Shown here piece after piece: positions 8,452 through 16,510 of a DNA stretch of 64,000 nucleotides. The DNA lies in assembly GCA_030693335.1 (NCBI GenBank), contig JAUYAU010000014.1, forward strand, positions 46,757-110,756, in the 5' to 3' direction. Numbering within the stretch: position 1 is the first letter of the stretch; every line of letters starts with the position of its first letter. Under the pieces are notes generated by a model, which was not told the origin of the DNA, did no database searches, and saw nothing but the letters and a program-made list of their open reading frames with translations. This DNA is from Sulfuricurvum sp. (GTDB lineage: Bacteria > Campylobacterota > Campylobacteria > Campylobacterales > Sulfurimonadaceae). Made by a program: the position numbers and the translations under genes.

Positions 8452-9061
8452 TGGAGGCTCTATCTTAATCACAGAGCATTTCGAAGAGAAATCACTGGAA
8501 ATTGAACAAGAAATTTTACCCTTGCGTTGCGTTCGTTTTATACGAGAAGATTTTAAAATAGAAGATGCCAAAGAGGTTATTAGCGAAGCGTACAAAAGTG
8601 AATCTCAAACAAAAACACTGATTTTAGGTGCCAAAAGTTTCACCATACCCGCACAGAACGCTTTGCTTAAAATTTTAGAAGAACCTCCGCCTAATATTGC
8701 TTTTTTACTGCTAGCTCCCAATAAAAGTACTTTTTTACCTACGGTTCGTTCACGTTTGTCATTGACTCAAGAGCACAGCCAGCGGCACCATGAACCGATT
8801 TCGCTGAATCTTCGTACTTTGGATCTGTCGAGTATGTTCTCGTGGCTAAAAGAACATGAGAAATTTAAGAAGCATGAAGCCAAAGAACTCATTGAACACC
8901 TCTTCTATCATGCGGTTCATATTGAGGGCTTGTCTCTGACAACGGCTCAAATAGAAGGATTTGATAAAGCGTTTAGACTCATTGATCTTAATGCACGGGT
9001 GCAAAATGTGTTAGTGATGATCTTGATGAATTTTCTCAAAGAGGTGAAACGTGTACGTTGA
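8438..9061 (+). CDS. holB: DNA polymerase III delta' subunit
   Basis: The ATG at 8438 (GGGGAG 7 bases upstream) gives 207 residues (MFTPSGGSILITEHF...). An in-frame ATG at 8399 lies deep inside hobA and lacks support. The protein is short compared with E. coli delta' (334) but typical of Campylobacterota HolB. Features: LILGAKSFTIPAQNALLKIL, matching the 'A.NALLK.LEEPP' clamp-loader block, then EEPPPNIAFLLLAPNKSTFLP and TVRSR (the SRC-like position). No intact Walker A motif is seen, as expected for delta'. It would act in the replicative clamp loader. It overlaps hobA by 14 bases and folP by 11. Confidence 0.85.
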   Translation: MFTPSGGSILITEHFEEKSLEIEQEILPLRCVRFIREDFKIEDAKEVISEAYKSESQTKTLILGAKSFTIPAQNALLKILEEPPPNIAFLLLAPNKSTFLPTVRSRLSLTQEHSQRHHEPISLNLRTLDLSSMFSWLKEHEKFKKHEAKELIEHLFYHAVHIEGLSLTTAQIEGFDKAFRLIDLNARVQNVLVMILMNFLKEVKRVR

Positions 9062-10190
9062 GCATCTTTCCTCTACGATCAATCTTAAAGCGGCTCTGGA
9101 AGCATTAAAAGTTGATGCAGGTGGAGTATCAATCTTACGGGACAAGGGAAAAATTCATCTTATTAAGATTCTAGATTTACACGTGGGTGCAGCCAATATA
9201 CTTAAACAAGATGCTCTGAGTATCGGTGCTGATCTAGCGGTGCCAAGGGGGACAGTGACCGCACTTGAACCCAAAGTCAATGCCATTTTAATTGCAAACG
9301 AAAGACAGCTTCAGCTTTTGGTTAAAAAAGAAAAAGCACAACCTTTTGGACTCAAAGCATTAGCTTACGAATTGGAACGGCATTGTCATGGGCAAAGTAC
9401 CTTAGACATTGAAATTATGGGTATTATCAATGCCAATGATGATAGTTTTTATGCTCAGAGCCGATTTAAAGAGGCACAAGCGATTGAAAAAATTGAGATG
9501 ATGATTGAGCACGGGGCTCATATTATTGATATTGGAGGTGTTTCGAGCCGTCCTGACAGTCAAAGGGTAAGTGCCCAAGAGGAACTGTTACGGGTACGTC
9601 CGATCATTGACAGTTTGTATGCACAGCGTATGAATGAAAAAGTGCGTTTGAGTTTGGATAGTTTTGAGCCCTTGGTTATTGCATACGCTCTTGAAAAAGG
9701 GTTTAGCATTGTGAATGATATTACAGGTCTGTCCAATGATCAGGTGGCGCAGTTGTGTGGAGATTATAATGCAACGGCTGTCATCATGCACATGCAAGGA
9801 AACCCTCAAACAATGCAAGAAAATCCGAATTATGGCTCCGTTCTTCATGAAGTAGGGCAGTTTTTTGAGCAACGGCTAGAAAAAGCCGAAAAGTTCGGTA
9901 TTCAAAATGTTATTCTCGACTGCGGAATCGGTTTTGGGAAACGTTTAGAAGACAATTTGGCACTTATTACCCACCAAAAACATTTTTTACGTTTTAAAAA
10001 ACCGCTGCTTGTAGGTGCCAGTCGTAAATCAATGATTAATCAGCTTGTTCTCTCATCAAGTGAAGAGCGTTTGAGCGGTACGCTGGCCATTCATCTCAAA
10101 GCGATTGAGGAGGGTGCCAGTATCGTGAGAGTACATGATGTAAAAGAACATACACAGGCAATAAACGTATGGAAGGCACTACGCGGATGA
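9051..10190 (+). CDS. folP: Dihydropteroate synthase with Campylobacterota N-terminal extension
   Basis: A 379-residue enzyme that joins p-aminobenzoate to the pterin pyrophosphate in folate synthesis. The start is GTG at 9051 with GAGG 6 bases upstream, overlapping holB. The DHPS TIM barrel begins near residue 120: EIMGIINANDDSF (the usual 'MGILNvTPDSF' block is altered), HIIDIGGVSSRPDS, IVNDITGL, ILDCGIGFGKRLEDN, LVGASRKSMI and RVHDVKEH at the C-terminus. About 110 residues precede the barrel. Such an extension is usual in Helicobacter and Campylobacter FolP. The final bases overlap the next ATG. Confidence 0.93.
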   Translation: MYVEHLSSTINLKAALEALKVDAGGVSILRDKGKIHLIKILDLHVGAANILKQDALSIGADLAVPRGTVTALEPKVNAILIANERQLQLLVKKEKAQPFGLKALAYELERHCHGQSTLDIEIMGIINANDDSFYAQSRFKEAQAIEKIEMMIEHGAHIIDIGGVSSRPDSQRVSAQEELLRVRPIIDSLYAQRMNEKVRLSLDSFEPLVIAYALEKGFSIVNDITGLSNDQVAQLCGDYNATAVIMHMQGNPQTMQENPNYGSVLHEVGQFFEQRLEKAEKFGIQNVILDCGIGFGKRLEDNLALITHQKHFLRFKKPLLVGASRKSMINQLVLSSSEERLSGTLAIHLKAIEEGASIVRVHDVKEHTQAINVWKALRG

Positions 10191-11353
10191 TGAGTAATAG
10201 TGTTGTAATCGTTACGTTATCATTATTGATAATGTTTTCTCCTTTTTTATCGAGGGTGACCAAAGTTCCTGTCGTCGTTGTGGAAATCTTATTAGGGAGT
10301 ATCGCGGCTTATTTTGGCTTTTTAGTTGAGAATGAACTTTTTAAGATTATCGCTAAAGTTGGATTTTTATATTTGATGTTTTTAGCAGGGATGGAAGTAA
10401 ATCTCAAAGAATTCGGGTTCGCAAAATCTTCCTTATTACGTCGTACAATTATCTATTTTGTCATGTTGTATGGGTGTTCTTTTAGCTTGTATCTTTATTT
10501 TGATTTAAGCGCTGTGTATCTTGTGGCTTTCCCAATTTTTTCCTTGGGTATGTTGATGGCATTGGTCAAAGAATATGGCAAAGAGAAGCCATGGCTAGCA
10601 TTGGCATTAAACATCGGGATTATTGGCGAGCTGGTGAGTATTATGGCTTTAACGATTCTAAGCGGTGGATTGGAATACGGCTATAATCGAGAATTTGCAA
10701 TGACTTTGGGGGGACTATTTGCCTTTTTGATCGGTTTCATCCTCTTTTTTAGAGGTATTCGTATTTTATTTTGGTGGTATCCTGGACTCAAAACGCTTAT
10801 TATGCCGCATGATGATGGGAAAGATCAGGATATCCGTTTTTCGATGTCGTTGATGTTTATCTTGGTTGCAGGGATGTTGTATCTGAAAATAGACGTTGTT
10901 TTGGGCGCTTTTTTAGCAGGAACCTTTATCGCGACGTATTTTAAACATAAAACAGAGTTACCTGAAAAACTATCCTCTTTTGGATTTGGATTTTTGGTTC
11001 CTATCTTTTTTATACACGTTGGATCAACGGTTGCTTTGGAAGCGTTTACCGATATCAAAATATTACAAATGGCTTTTTTAATAGCAAGTGCCATTATAGG
11101 AATTCGACTTATAAGTTCATTGGTGGCTTATTTGGGATATTTGGGGTTGAAAAATACCATTCTTTTCTCTTTGAGTGATTCTATGCCGTTGACGTTCACG
11201 GTCGCAATTGCAACTTTGGGGTATCAAGCGGATGCGATTAGTCATAATGAGTACTATGCATTCATTGTAGCGAGTATGGGAAGTGGTATTTTTTTGATGA
11301 TTCTGATAAAAATACTCCATTCCTGTTTCTATCCTAAAGAGGTAAAAGAATAA
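10187..11353 (+). CDS. CPA2-type (Kef/NapA-like) cation:proton antiporter
   Basis: The ATG at 10187 overlaps the folP stop (ATGA) and gives 388 residues. The open frame extends to 10169, inside folP. The product is an inner-membrane protein with about 12 hydrophobic segments of the Na_H_Exchanger family. Family blocks include PVVVVEILLGSIAAYFGFL, VGFLYLMFLAGMEVNL and VLGAFLAGTFIATYF, and GFLVPIFFIHVGSTV resembles the discontinuous-helix region of CPA2. There is no C-terminal TrkA-N (RCK) domain, so it is not a full KefB/C. The exchanged ion (Na+ or K+) cannot be told from sequence. Confidence 0.85.
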   Translation: MMSNSVVIVTLSLLIMFSPFLSRVTKVPVVVVEILLGSIAAYFGFLVENELFKIIAKVGFLYLMFLAGMEVNLKEFGFAKSSLLRRTIIYFVMLYGCSFSLYLYFDLSAVYLVAFPIFSLGMLMALVKEYGKEKPWLALALNIGIIGELVSIMALTILSGGLEYGYNREFAMTLGGLFAFLIGFILFFRGIRILFWWYPGLKTLIMPHDDGKDQDIRFSMSLMFILVAGMLYLKIDVVLGAFLAGTFIATYFKHKTELPEKLSSFGFGFLVPIFFIHVGSTVALEAFTDIKILQMAFLIASAIIGIRLISSLVAYLGYLGLKNTILFSLSDSMPLTFTVAIATLGYQADAISHNEYYAFIVASMGSGIFLMILIKILHSCFYPKEVKE

Positions 11354-11443
11354 TGCTTTTCAGGGAAAAAAAGGTACAATCGAGCATTTAATGGATAATT
11401 TCAAATGTAAAGATTGCGCTAAGTTAAAAGAAGAGGAGTTTTT

Positions 11444-12214
11444 GTGGATTTAACAGTTATTTTGGGGCTGATCATAGCGGTTGCTTCGATAAGTACGGGT
11501 GATATTATTGACGGCGGAAATCCTCTGCACATTATCCATTTAGCGTCTCTTATTGTTATTTTTCCCACTACTATGGCAGCGGCGGCAGTTGCAACAGATG
11601 GCGAGTATGTTAGAGGTGCTTTTAAAAATCTTGGAATGGTATTTAAAAAGTCACCCATCAATTTAGAAGAACGTATTAAAGAGCTTGTAGAATTGGCTCT
11701 AATGGCACGCCGCGACGGACTTCTTTCTCTGGAAAAAAGAGTCTCAGAATTGGATAATGAGTTCTTAAAACAAGGCCTTAGTATGGCGGTTGATGGTAAT
11801 GAGATTGATACGATCACAGAGACGCTTGAAGCAACCATCGAAGAGACAGAACATTATTGGCATGGATGTGGGCACTATTGGATTCTTGCAGGAGAGACAT
11901 CTCCGGTTATGGGTCTTATTGGAGCCGTTTTGGGTCTTATTTTGGCACTTCAGAAGCTTGATAATCCTGCTGAAATGGCAGCAGGTATTGCAGGGGCATT
12001 TACGGCAACGGTTACAGGAATTTTTTCTTCATATGTTATGCTTGGACCATGGGGACGTAAGATGATTGCAAAATCACACCACATTGTCAAAGAACAAAAG
12101 CTGATGCTAGAGGGGATAATCGGTATTGTACATGGCGATAATCCGCGTACCCTAGAAGCAAAACTACTTAATTTCCTCTCACCTGCAGAAGAAAAGCACA
12201 GTCAATTTACGTGA
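11444..12214 (+). CDS. motA: Flagellar motor stator protein MotA
   Basis: A 256-residue inner-membrane stator subunit with four membrane segments. The start is GTG at 11444 with AAGAGGAG 7 bases upstream. MotA blocks: LIIAVASISTGDIIDGGNP near the N-terminus, the cytoplasmic RRDGLLSLEKRV (residues 90-101) that contacts the rotor protein FliG, and GLIGAVLGLILAL plus MAAGIAGAFTATVTGIFSSY for the last two helices. With MotB it forms the ion channel that drives flagellar rotation. motB follows 11 bases later, so the two form an operon. Confidence 0.95.
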   Translation: MDLTVILGLIIAVASISTGDIIDGGNPLHIIHLASLIVIFPTTMAAAAVATDGEYVRGAFKNLGMVFKKSPINLEERIKELVELALMARRDGLLSLEKRVSELDNEFLKQGLSMAVDGNEIDTITETLEATIEETEHYWHGCGHYWILAGETSPVMGLIGAVLGLILALQKLDNPAEMAAGIAGAFTATVTGIFSSYVMLGPWGRKMIAKSHHIVKEQKLMLEGIIGIVHGDNPRTLEAKLLNFLSPAEEKHSQFT

Positions 12215-12225
12215 TGAGCAACTAG

Positions 12226-13065
12226 ATGGCAAAGAAAAAAGCTAAAAAATGCCCAGAGTGTGAGGTATGTGAGAAGTGGGCAGTTCCAACTGCTGATTTT
12301 TTCAGTCTTTTGTTGGCATTGTTTATTGCATTGTATGCGCTTGCTTCCGTTAATAAAGAGAAAGTGAAGGCATTAAAAGAAGAATTCGTCAAAATTTATG
12401 ATTATACCCCTGCGCCTGAGGAGATAAGTCCCGTATTGCCGATGAATCCAGAGTCTGCTGATGAATCTGAAAAATCAAGCGTAGGGAAAATGCCGGTTTC
12501 GCAAGGCGGAGCATTATTAGAAAACACTTCTACAATGGGTGATGGGATAGAGCAAGCGAGCAGTGACCAAGAAGCCCAAATGCAAAATATTTCTGCGGGT
12601 GAAGGTGCTTTGGATCAAACAATGGATGGTGTATTATTAAAACTTCCTGCAACGATTCCATTTAGAGGGTCAAATGCCAGCATAGATGATCAAGAAATGC
12701 GTCTTTTTATTAAAAGAGTTGCAGATATTATAAACAGACTTCCCCCAACTGTGGATATATCAGTACGTGGATACACAGATAATTTAGTTCTTCCAAGAGG
12801 ATCACAGTACCGTGATAATCTTGATTTATCGAGTGCCAGAGCGGCAACTGTCGTACGTGAGCTTATTCAAAACGGTGTTGCTGCTGATCGTCTTTCTAGT
12901 GCAGGATTTGGAGCAGCAAAGCCACTGGCGAGAAATTCCAGTGAAGCCAATCGTGCTAAAAACAGACGGGTTGAGTTTTACATGTTTGTATCGAATGATA
13001 AAAAGTTAGACAAAGAAAAACAGCAGAATATTTTAGATTCACTGGCGAAGCTTCCTCAAAAATGA
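12226..13065 (+). CDS. motB: Flagellar motor stator protein MotB
   Basis: A 279-residue protein with a short cytoplasmic N-terminus containing CPECEVCEKW, one membrane segment (WAVPTADFFSLLLALFIALYA) with the conserved proton/sodium-binding aspartate in PTADFF, a linker, and a C-terminal OmpA-like peptidoglycan-binding domain (VRGYTDNL ... LSSARAATVVREL ... NRAKNRRVEF). It anchors the MotAB stator to the cell wall. The two CxxC pairs at the N-terminus are unusual in E. coli MotB, but I believe they occur in Campylobacterota. The stop codon lies inside a terminator-like hairpin. Confidence 0.95.
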   Translation: MAKKKAKKCPECEVCEKWAVPTADFFSLLLALFIALYALASVNKEKVKALKEEFVKIYDYTPAPEEISPVLPMNPESADESEKSSVGKMPVSQGGALLENTSTMGDGIEQASSDQEAQMQNISAGEGALDQTMDGVLLKLPATIPFRGSNASIDDQEMRLFIKRVADIINRLPPTVDISVRGYTDNLVLPRGSQYRDNLDLSSARAATVVRELIQNGVAADRLSSAGFGAAKPLARNSSEANRAKNRRVEFYMFVSNDKKLDKEKQQNILDSLAKLPQK

Positions 13066-13077
13066 GGAAGAGCTTTT
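13051..13077 (+). terminator. Rho-independent terminator overlapping the end of motB
   Basis: CTTCCTCA (13051-13058), loop AAAA and TGAGGAAG (13063-13070) form a perfect 8-bp stem followed by AGCTTTT. The stop codon of motB (13063-13065) is in the 3' arm. It can end motAB, while the convergent cyclophilin gene stops at 13076. Confidence 0.65.
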
Positions 13078-13594
13078 AGGGAAGAACGGTAGCTTTTAGA
13101 ATTTTTTGAGCTTGAACCGGTTTATCATTATTGGTTTGAACATTATTGAGTTTTCCAATGACATCCATTCCTCCAACAACTTTTCCAAATATAGTATGAT
13201 AGCCATTGAGCCAGGGAGTAGGCGCTGTTGTAATAAAGAATTGACTTCCATTGGTTCGTGGACCTGCATTTGCCATGGCCAAGATACCTGCCTTGTCAAA
13301 AACGACCCCTGATTTAAACTCATCTTTGAATGGTTTTTTCCATATTGATTCTCCACCTGCACCGGTACCGGTCGGATCGCCACCTTGTATCATGAAGTTT
13401 TTAATAATACGATGAAAAGTAAGACCATTGTAGTAGCCATTTTTGACATGTGTTGTGAAATTTTCAACCGCAAGGGGTGCAATATCTTCATACAGTTCAA
13501 GAATCACTTCGCCCTGAGTAGTTTGCAGTGATACTTTTGGATGAGCGGCTAATAGAAAGCTTGAAGCAAGGACTAAAGACAGTAATATACGCAT
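13076..13594 (-). CDS. ppi: Exported cyclophilin-type peptidyl-prolyl cis-trans isomerase
   Basis: A 172-residue cyclophilin with an N-terminal signal peptide (MRILLSLVLASSFLLAAHP), so periplasmic. The catalytic domain shows NGLTFHRIIKNFMIQGGDPT (with the catalytic FHR arginine), NGSQFFITTAPTPWLNGYHT and FGKVVGGMDVI, all standard. It catalyses proline isomerisation during folding of exported proteins. Its length matches bacterial PpiA. The gene precedes nothing obvious functionally. msrB lies 10 bases upstream in the same direction, so the two may be co-transcribed and both deal with protein quality control. Confidence 0.93.
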   Translation of the reverse strand: MRILLSLVLASSFLLAAHPKVSLQTTQGEVILELYEDIAPLAVENFTTHVKNGYYNGLTFHRIIKNFMIQGGDPTGTGAGGESIWKKPFKDEFKSGVVFDKAGILAMANAGPRTNGSQFFITTAPTPWLNGYHTIFGKVVGGMDVIGKLNNVQTNNDKPVQAQKILKATVLP

Positions 13595-13604
13595 TAAATA
13601 ACTC

Positions 13605-14000
13605 CTAAGTTCGTGGTTTGAAGTCTAAACAGACTGAATTAATACAATAACGAAGACCCGTTGTTTTTGGACCGTCAGGAAAAACGTGTCCTAGATGGGC
13701 ATCACAGGCAGCACAGAGCACTTCAACACGAATCATACCATGAGCTGTGTCGCGCTTCTCTGTGATAGCCTTAGAGTCTATAGGGCTATCGTAGCTTGGC
13801 CAACCTGTCCCTGAGTCAAACTTCGTGCTTGAATCAAACAGTGGAGTCCCACAACAGACACAAGTATAGATCCCATCTGCTTTAAAGTTGGCATACTCAC
13901 CGCTAAATGCAGGTTCTGTACCGTGTTGACGTGCAACGAAATAGGCTTCTGGTGATAATTCCTCACGCCATTGGCTATCAGACTTGATAATTTTTGCCAT
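13605..14000 (-). CDS. msrB: Peptide-methionine (R)-S-oxide reductase
   Basis: A 131-residue MsrB. Zinc-binding CxxC pairs are visible (CVCCGTPLF and [12 protein letters not shown]), with [13 protein letters not shown] and the C-terminal [12 protein letters not shown], whose C in RYCINS is the catalytic cysteine and the family asparagine follows. It repairs R-methionine sulfoxide using thioredoxin. No signal peptide is present, so it should be cytoplasmic. It follows the helicase-like gene by one base on the same strand and precedes the exported cyclophilin. Confidence 0.95.
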   Translation of the reverse strand: MAKIIKSDSQWREELSPEAYFVARQHGTEPAFSGEYANFKADGIYTCVCCGTPLFDSSTKFDSGTGWPSYDSPIDSKAITEKRDTAHGMIRVEVLCAACDAHLGHVFPDGPKTTGLRYCINSVCLDFKPRT

Positions 14001-14001
14001 T

Positions 14002-15444
14002 TTACCCCTCCAAATGAGATTCGGAGATTATAGTGACCGTATCTGATGCGCGGCTTAATGCTAGGGGATAATAGAGGGGATCTTCGCAGTTTAGGTTAAT
14101 AAGATAGCTATGCGGCACGTTTAGGCCACAAATATATTCAGGAGTAGTAAGAGTAATTTCTTCCAAATTGTCGTATTGCAAGCTGAATGTATTATTTAAA
14201 ACTCTGCATTGAACCTGCAAATGGCTCTCAATGGCCTTTTTGTATTCGACAATCATCTGTGCTGTGGGCAATATAATCATTATAAGATGACTGCTGGTGG
14301 TTTCGAGGTGAGTTTTTAACCCCATAAGCAAAGTAAAAAGAGCTCCTTTGGTATGAGAAAAAGTAACAGTATGGACAGCGGGGCTTCGATAAACCGTACT
14401 AAGTGTAAAAACTTCCATATTTATAGGATTAGTAACACCGCATAAAAGAAGCGACCGTGACCCTTTGCGTTCAAGAAGACGTTCCAACATCTGGGCAGGG
14501 AGCAAATGAACATCATCACAGGCAATAAGGGTACTTTCTTGGAAAAAGCGGGTTGTATCAATAGGTGTTTTTTCTTTTGATGGAGTATAAAAGTGCAATT
14601 GTGCAAGATTAAATTTTACGGCTGAAAATTCCATGAGCGCAATAAACTCATTACGCAGCAGTTCGCCGCTTAATTGAGTTGGTGTGATGATGAGGGCAGT
14701 TTCATCAGGATGTGCGAGTATATAGTTCATAATTTTTCGGATCATTACGGTACTTTTTCCACTGCTGTGAGGTGCACACAAAGAAAGGATCGATCGGCTT
14801 TTTATCGGGGTATCTAAAAATACTTGCTGTTCATGTGAAAGAAACGATCCAAAGGGCTCAGCAGACGTTGGCAGCAAGAGCGTGTGTGCATTGAGAGAGC
14901 CGATAACTTTCAATTTTGAGAATGGAGTGGATTGAAACTCGCACAGGGCATGAAGTTTGGTTTTAACTTCAAGGGCGGTATCATCATTAAAAATTAGCCG
15001 CGCTTTGGGTAAGAGTTCATGAAAGGATGGGTTTAGCGTTTCGAATTCAGCTTTTGTGAGGTTTTGCATCCAAAAAATACGTTCCATAGGAGTTGAATCA
15101 AAGGAAAGTACGTCTTGAAGCTTTTGGTAGATGGCTTTTTCAGTAGCTTCTATCTGAGTATGGGGTATTTTGGGTGTTTGGCGCGTTAGGCGTTTAATGC
15201 TGGCACCTTTAAGTTCTCGTAAACTCCATGAGAGCTTTTCACCCAGGTAAAGGCCATAATGGGGTAAGAACAGCAAAAGGTCAATTTTTGAATGACTTTC
15301 ATGATGAAAAAGGGTGAAGTCAGTGAGCAGCACAGCATTTTCACGAAGAATTAAAGGATTAAAAGCAGAAGTGTCACTTTTCATAGGAAGATTAGTGGGT
15401 ATTTTTTTTGATGACGTCCAATGGGAGAAGAAAGAAAACAGCAA
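14002..15444 (-). CDS. NERD-like/superfamily 1 helicase-like P-loop ATPase (unknown role)
   Basis: A 480-residue protein. The best start is TTG at 15444, since AAGAGG lies 6 bases upstream. An ATG at 15384 is possible but has no clear ribosome binding site. The N-terminal part (about residues 25-100: [20 protein letters not shown]) resembles the NERD nuclease-related domain. A Q-motif-like [12 protein letters not shown] precedes Walker [10 protein letters not shown] (K230), with TALIITPTQ after it and a Walker B-like LIACDDVH (D310, D311) that differs from the usual DEAQ of UvrD-type helicases. The C-terminal half has the second ATPase-like lobe ([20 protein letters not shown], and LALSRASD near the end). 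I do not recognise a named family. A DNA or RNA motor in repair or defence is only a guess. Confidence 0.6.
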   Translation of the reverse strand: MLFSFFSHWTSSKKIPTNLPMKSDTSAFNPLILRENAVLLTDFTLFHHESHSKIDLLLFLPHYGLYLGEKLSWSLRELKGASIKRLTRQTPKIPHTQIEATEKAIYQKLQDVLSFDSTPMERIFWMQNLTKAEFETLNPSFHELLPKARLIFNDDTALEVKTKLHALCEFQSTPFSKLKVIGSLNAHTLLLPTSAEPFGSFLSHEQQVFLDTPIKSRSILSLCAPHSSGKSTVMIRKIMNYILAHPDETALIITPTQLSGELLRNEFIALMEFSAVKFNLAQLHFYTPSKEKTPIDTTRFFQESTLIACDDVHLLPAQMLERLLERKGSRSLLLCGVTNPINMEVFTLSTVYRSPAVHTVTFSHTKGALFTLLMGLKTHLETTSSHLIMIILPTAQMIVEYKKAIESHLQVQCRVLNNTFSLQYDNLEEITLTTPEYICGLNVPHSYLINLNCEDPLYYPLALSRASDTVTIISESHLEG

Positions 15445-15520
15445 AAAGAACCTCTTACTCTGATAATGGATAATTATAACCTATTTGGAAAAGAAAAAAG
15501 AGAAGAAAAGGATTTATGTT

Positions 15521-15539
15521 CCTGAGGGAAATCCTCAGG
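15521..15539 (-). terminator. Hairpin downstream of the HU gene
   Basis: A perfect 7-bp stem CCTGAGG / CCTCAGG with a 5-base loop, 15 bases beyond the HU stop on the minus strand. The T-rich stretch follows only after about 12 bases, so it is a weaker terminator than a canonical one. It could also protect the 3' end of the transcript. Confidence 0.45.
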
Positions 15540-15553
15540 GGAGAAAACGAAAA

Positions 15554-15838
15554 TTATTTTGCAGCAGCAACACTGTCTTTAAGACTTTTGCCCGGCTTGA
15601 ACTTAGGAACCATTTTGTCAGAGGTAGTATACTTTTTAGTAGTACCAGGTACTGTACCACTTTTACCTTTTTGAAGTGATGCTGCAAAACTTCCAAAACC
15701 TACCAAAGAAACTTCTTCTTTAGAAACAAGTGCTTCAGTTACTGCTTCTGTGAAAGCTTTAATAGCTGTTTCAGCTTCAATTTTAGTTTTGTAACCACCA
15801 TTTTTTTGTACCAACTCTACGAATTGCGCTTTGTTCAT
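15554..15838 (-). CDS. hup: HU-family nucleoid DNA-binding protein
   Basis: A 94-residue DNABII-family protein (MNKAQFVELVQKNGGYKT...), the usual length. VSLVGFGSFAASLQKGKSG is the conserved body segment. The beta-arm tip is TVPGTTKKYTT instead of the RNPxTG of most HU proteins, keeping the intercalating proline. This arm is, as far as I recall, common in Sulfurimonas-like HU. The tail VPKFKPGKSLKD is standard. It acts as a dimer that bends and packs DNA. AAGGGTAATAA precedes the ATG. It is monocistronic with its own hairpin downstream. Confidence 0.93.
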   Translation of the reverse strand: MNKAQFVELVQKNGGYKTKIEAETAIKAFTEAVTEALVSKEEVSLVGFGSFAASLQKGKSGTVPGTTKKYTTSDKMVPKFKPGKSLKDSVAAAK

Positions 15839-15993
15839 TTATTACCCTTAAGATTAGATAGATGACATTCACTTAAACCTCCTGCTTCAAGGGAAACAGA
15901 GAAGAAAGTAATTCAAACGCGAATACTTTAATATCTCTTAGCTTAAATTTATCTGTGTTTTTCTACTTTTGGACGAATCTTTTGCAAATTCGA

Positions 15994-16188
15994 CTATTTT
16001 GGAGTATTTTTGTTCTTTTTAACGTGTCTGAAGCTATTCGTTAAATGTAAGAATGATTCTTTGAGGTATAGAGTCCAATAGCAATAATATTCATTAATTG
16101 ACCACTTTAGAGAGGAAAACCGTCTTGATGAAATGGATAAAAATACATCATCTAAGCCATCTCGTTCTTGCTCGCTTAAAGTGTTCAT
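15994..16188 (-). CDS. Possible small protein downstream of the XRE-type regulator (unknown)
   Basis: A 64-codon frame that starts at ATG 16188, one base after the stop of the XRE-like gene, with GGGA about 8 bases upstream. The sequence MNTLSEQERDGLDDVFLSIS has an amphipathic, acidic start, and the tail is basic (FRHVKKNKNTPK). It has no domain that I recognise. Its tight spacing to the regulator and reasonable ribosome binding site support a real gene. The opposite strand also has open frames over the same region, so coding is uncertain. Confidence 0.4.
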   Translation of the reverse strand: MNTLSEQERDGLDDVFLSISSRRFSSLKWSINEYYCYWTLYLKESFLHLTNSFRHVKKNKNTPK

Positions 16189-16189
16189 G

Positions 16190-16429
16190 TTATTTTCCCA
16201 ATTTATTTATTTTTCGTACTACGCGAATAATCTCATCGTCTTCAAGCATGGCGAGCATTTCTATTACGGCTTTGGCCGCTTGGGGTTTGGCATTTCCCAA
16301 TCTCCAGTCTTGGTAGGTTCGCATAGAAACATCCAACTTTTCAGCCATAATTTTTTGTGAAATCTTTTTACCATTGTGCTGCGCCTCCACAGCATTGTGG
16401 AGAAGATTAAACAGGTCATTGATTTCCAT
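16190..16429 (-). CDS. Small XRE-type helix-turn-helix regulator
   Basis: A 79-residue protein with a helix-turn-helix: KISQKIMAEKLDVSMRTYQD (residues 22-41) then WRLGNAKPQ, the pattern of XRE/Cro-type regulators in which the second helix AEKLDV and recognition helix MRTYQDWRLG are visible. It is short and has only a brief C-terminal helix, with no effector domain seen. It probably binds the inverted repeats lying 32-71 bases upstream of its own ATG and regulates itself, but the target is an inference. Similar small regulators occur as orphan genes in Campylobacterota. Confidence 0.75.
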   Translation of the reverse strand: MEINDLFNLLHNAVEAQHNGKKISQKIMAEKLDVSMRTYQDWRLGNAKPQAAKAVIEMLAMLEDDEIIRVVRKINKLGK

Positions 16430-16460
16430 TATTAAATTGTAATGAGAGTTTTATAAAATA

Positions 16461-16500
16461 AACATTAAAGCGAATGTTTTATACGATTAATCGTATAAAA
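16461..16500. repeat. Two nested inverted repeats: a 6+6 repeat and a 24-bp perfect palindrome
   Basis: A 24-bp perfect palindrome (16477-16500; half site TTTTATACGATT) overlaps by two bases an inverted repeat AACATT (16461-16466) / AATGTT (16473-16478). They lie between the stop of the coiled-coil gene (16511) and the start of the XRE-type gene (16429). They may be an operator for the regulator, or a bidirectional terminator for the upstream gene. No strong T tract follows on the minus strand, so I lean to an operator. Confidence 0.6.
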
Positions 16501-16510
16501 TAATAAAAGG

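Noticed and set aside
16477..16500. Palindrome as a phage or integron attachment site
   Set aside because: No integrase, direct repeats or mobile genes are nearby; an operator or terminator is simpler.
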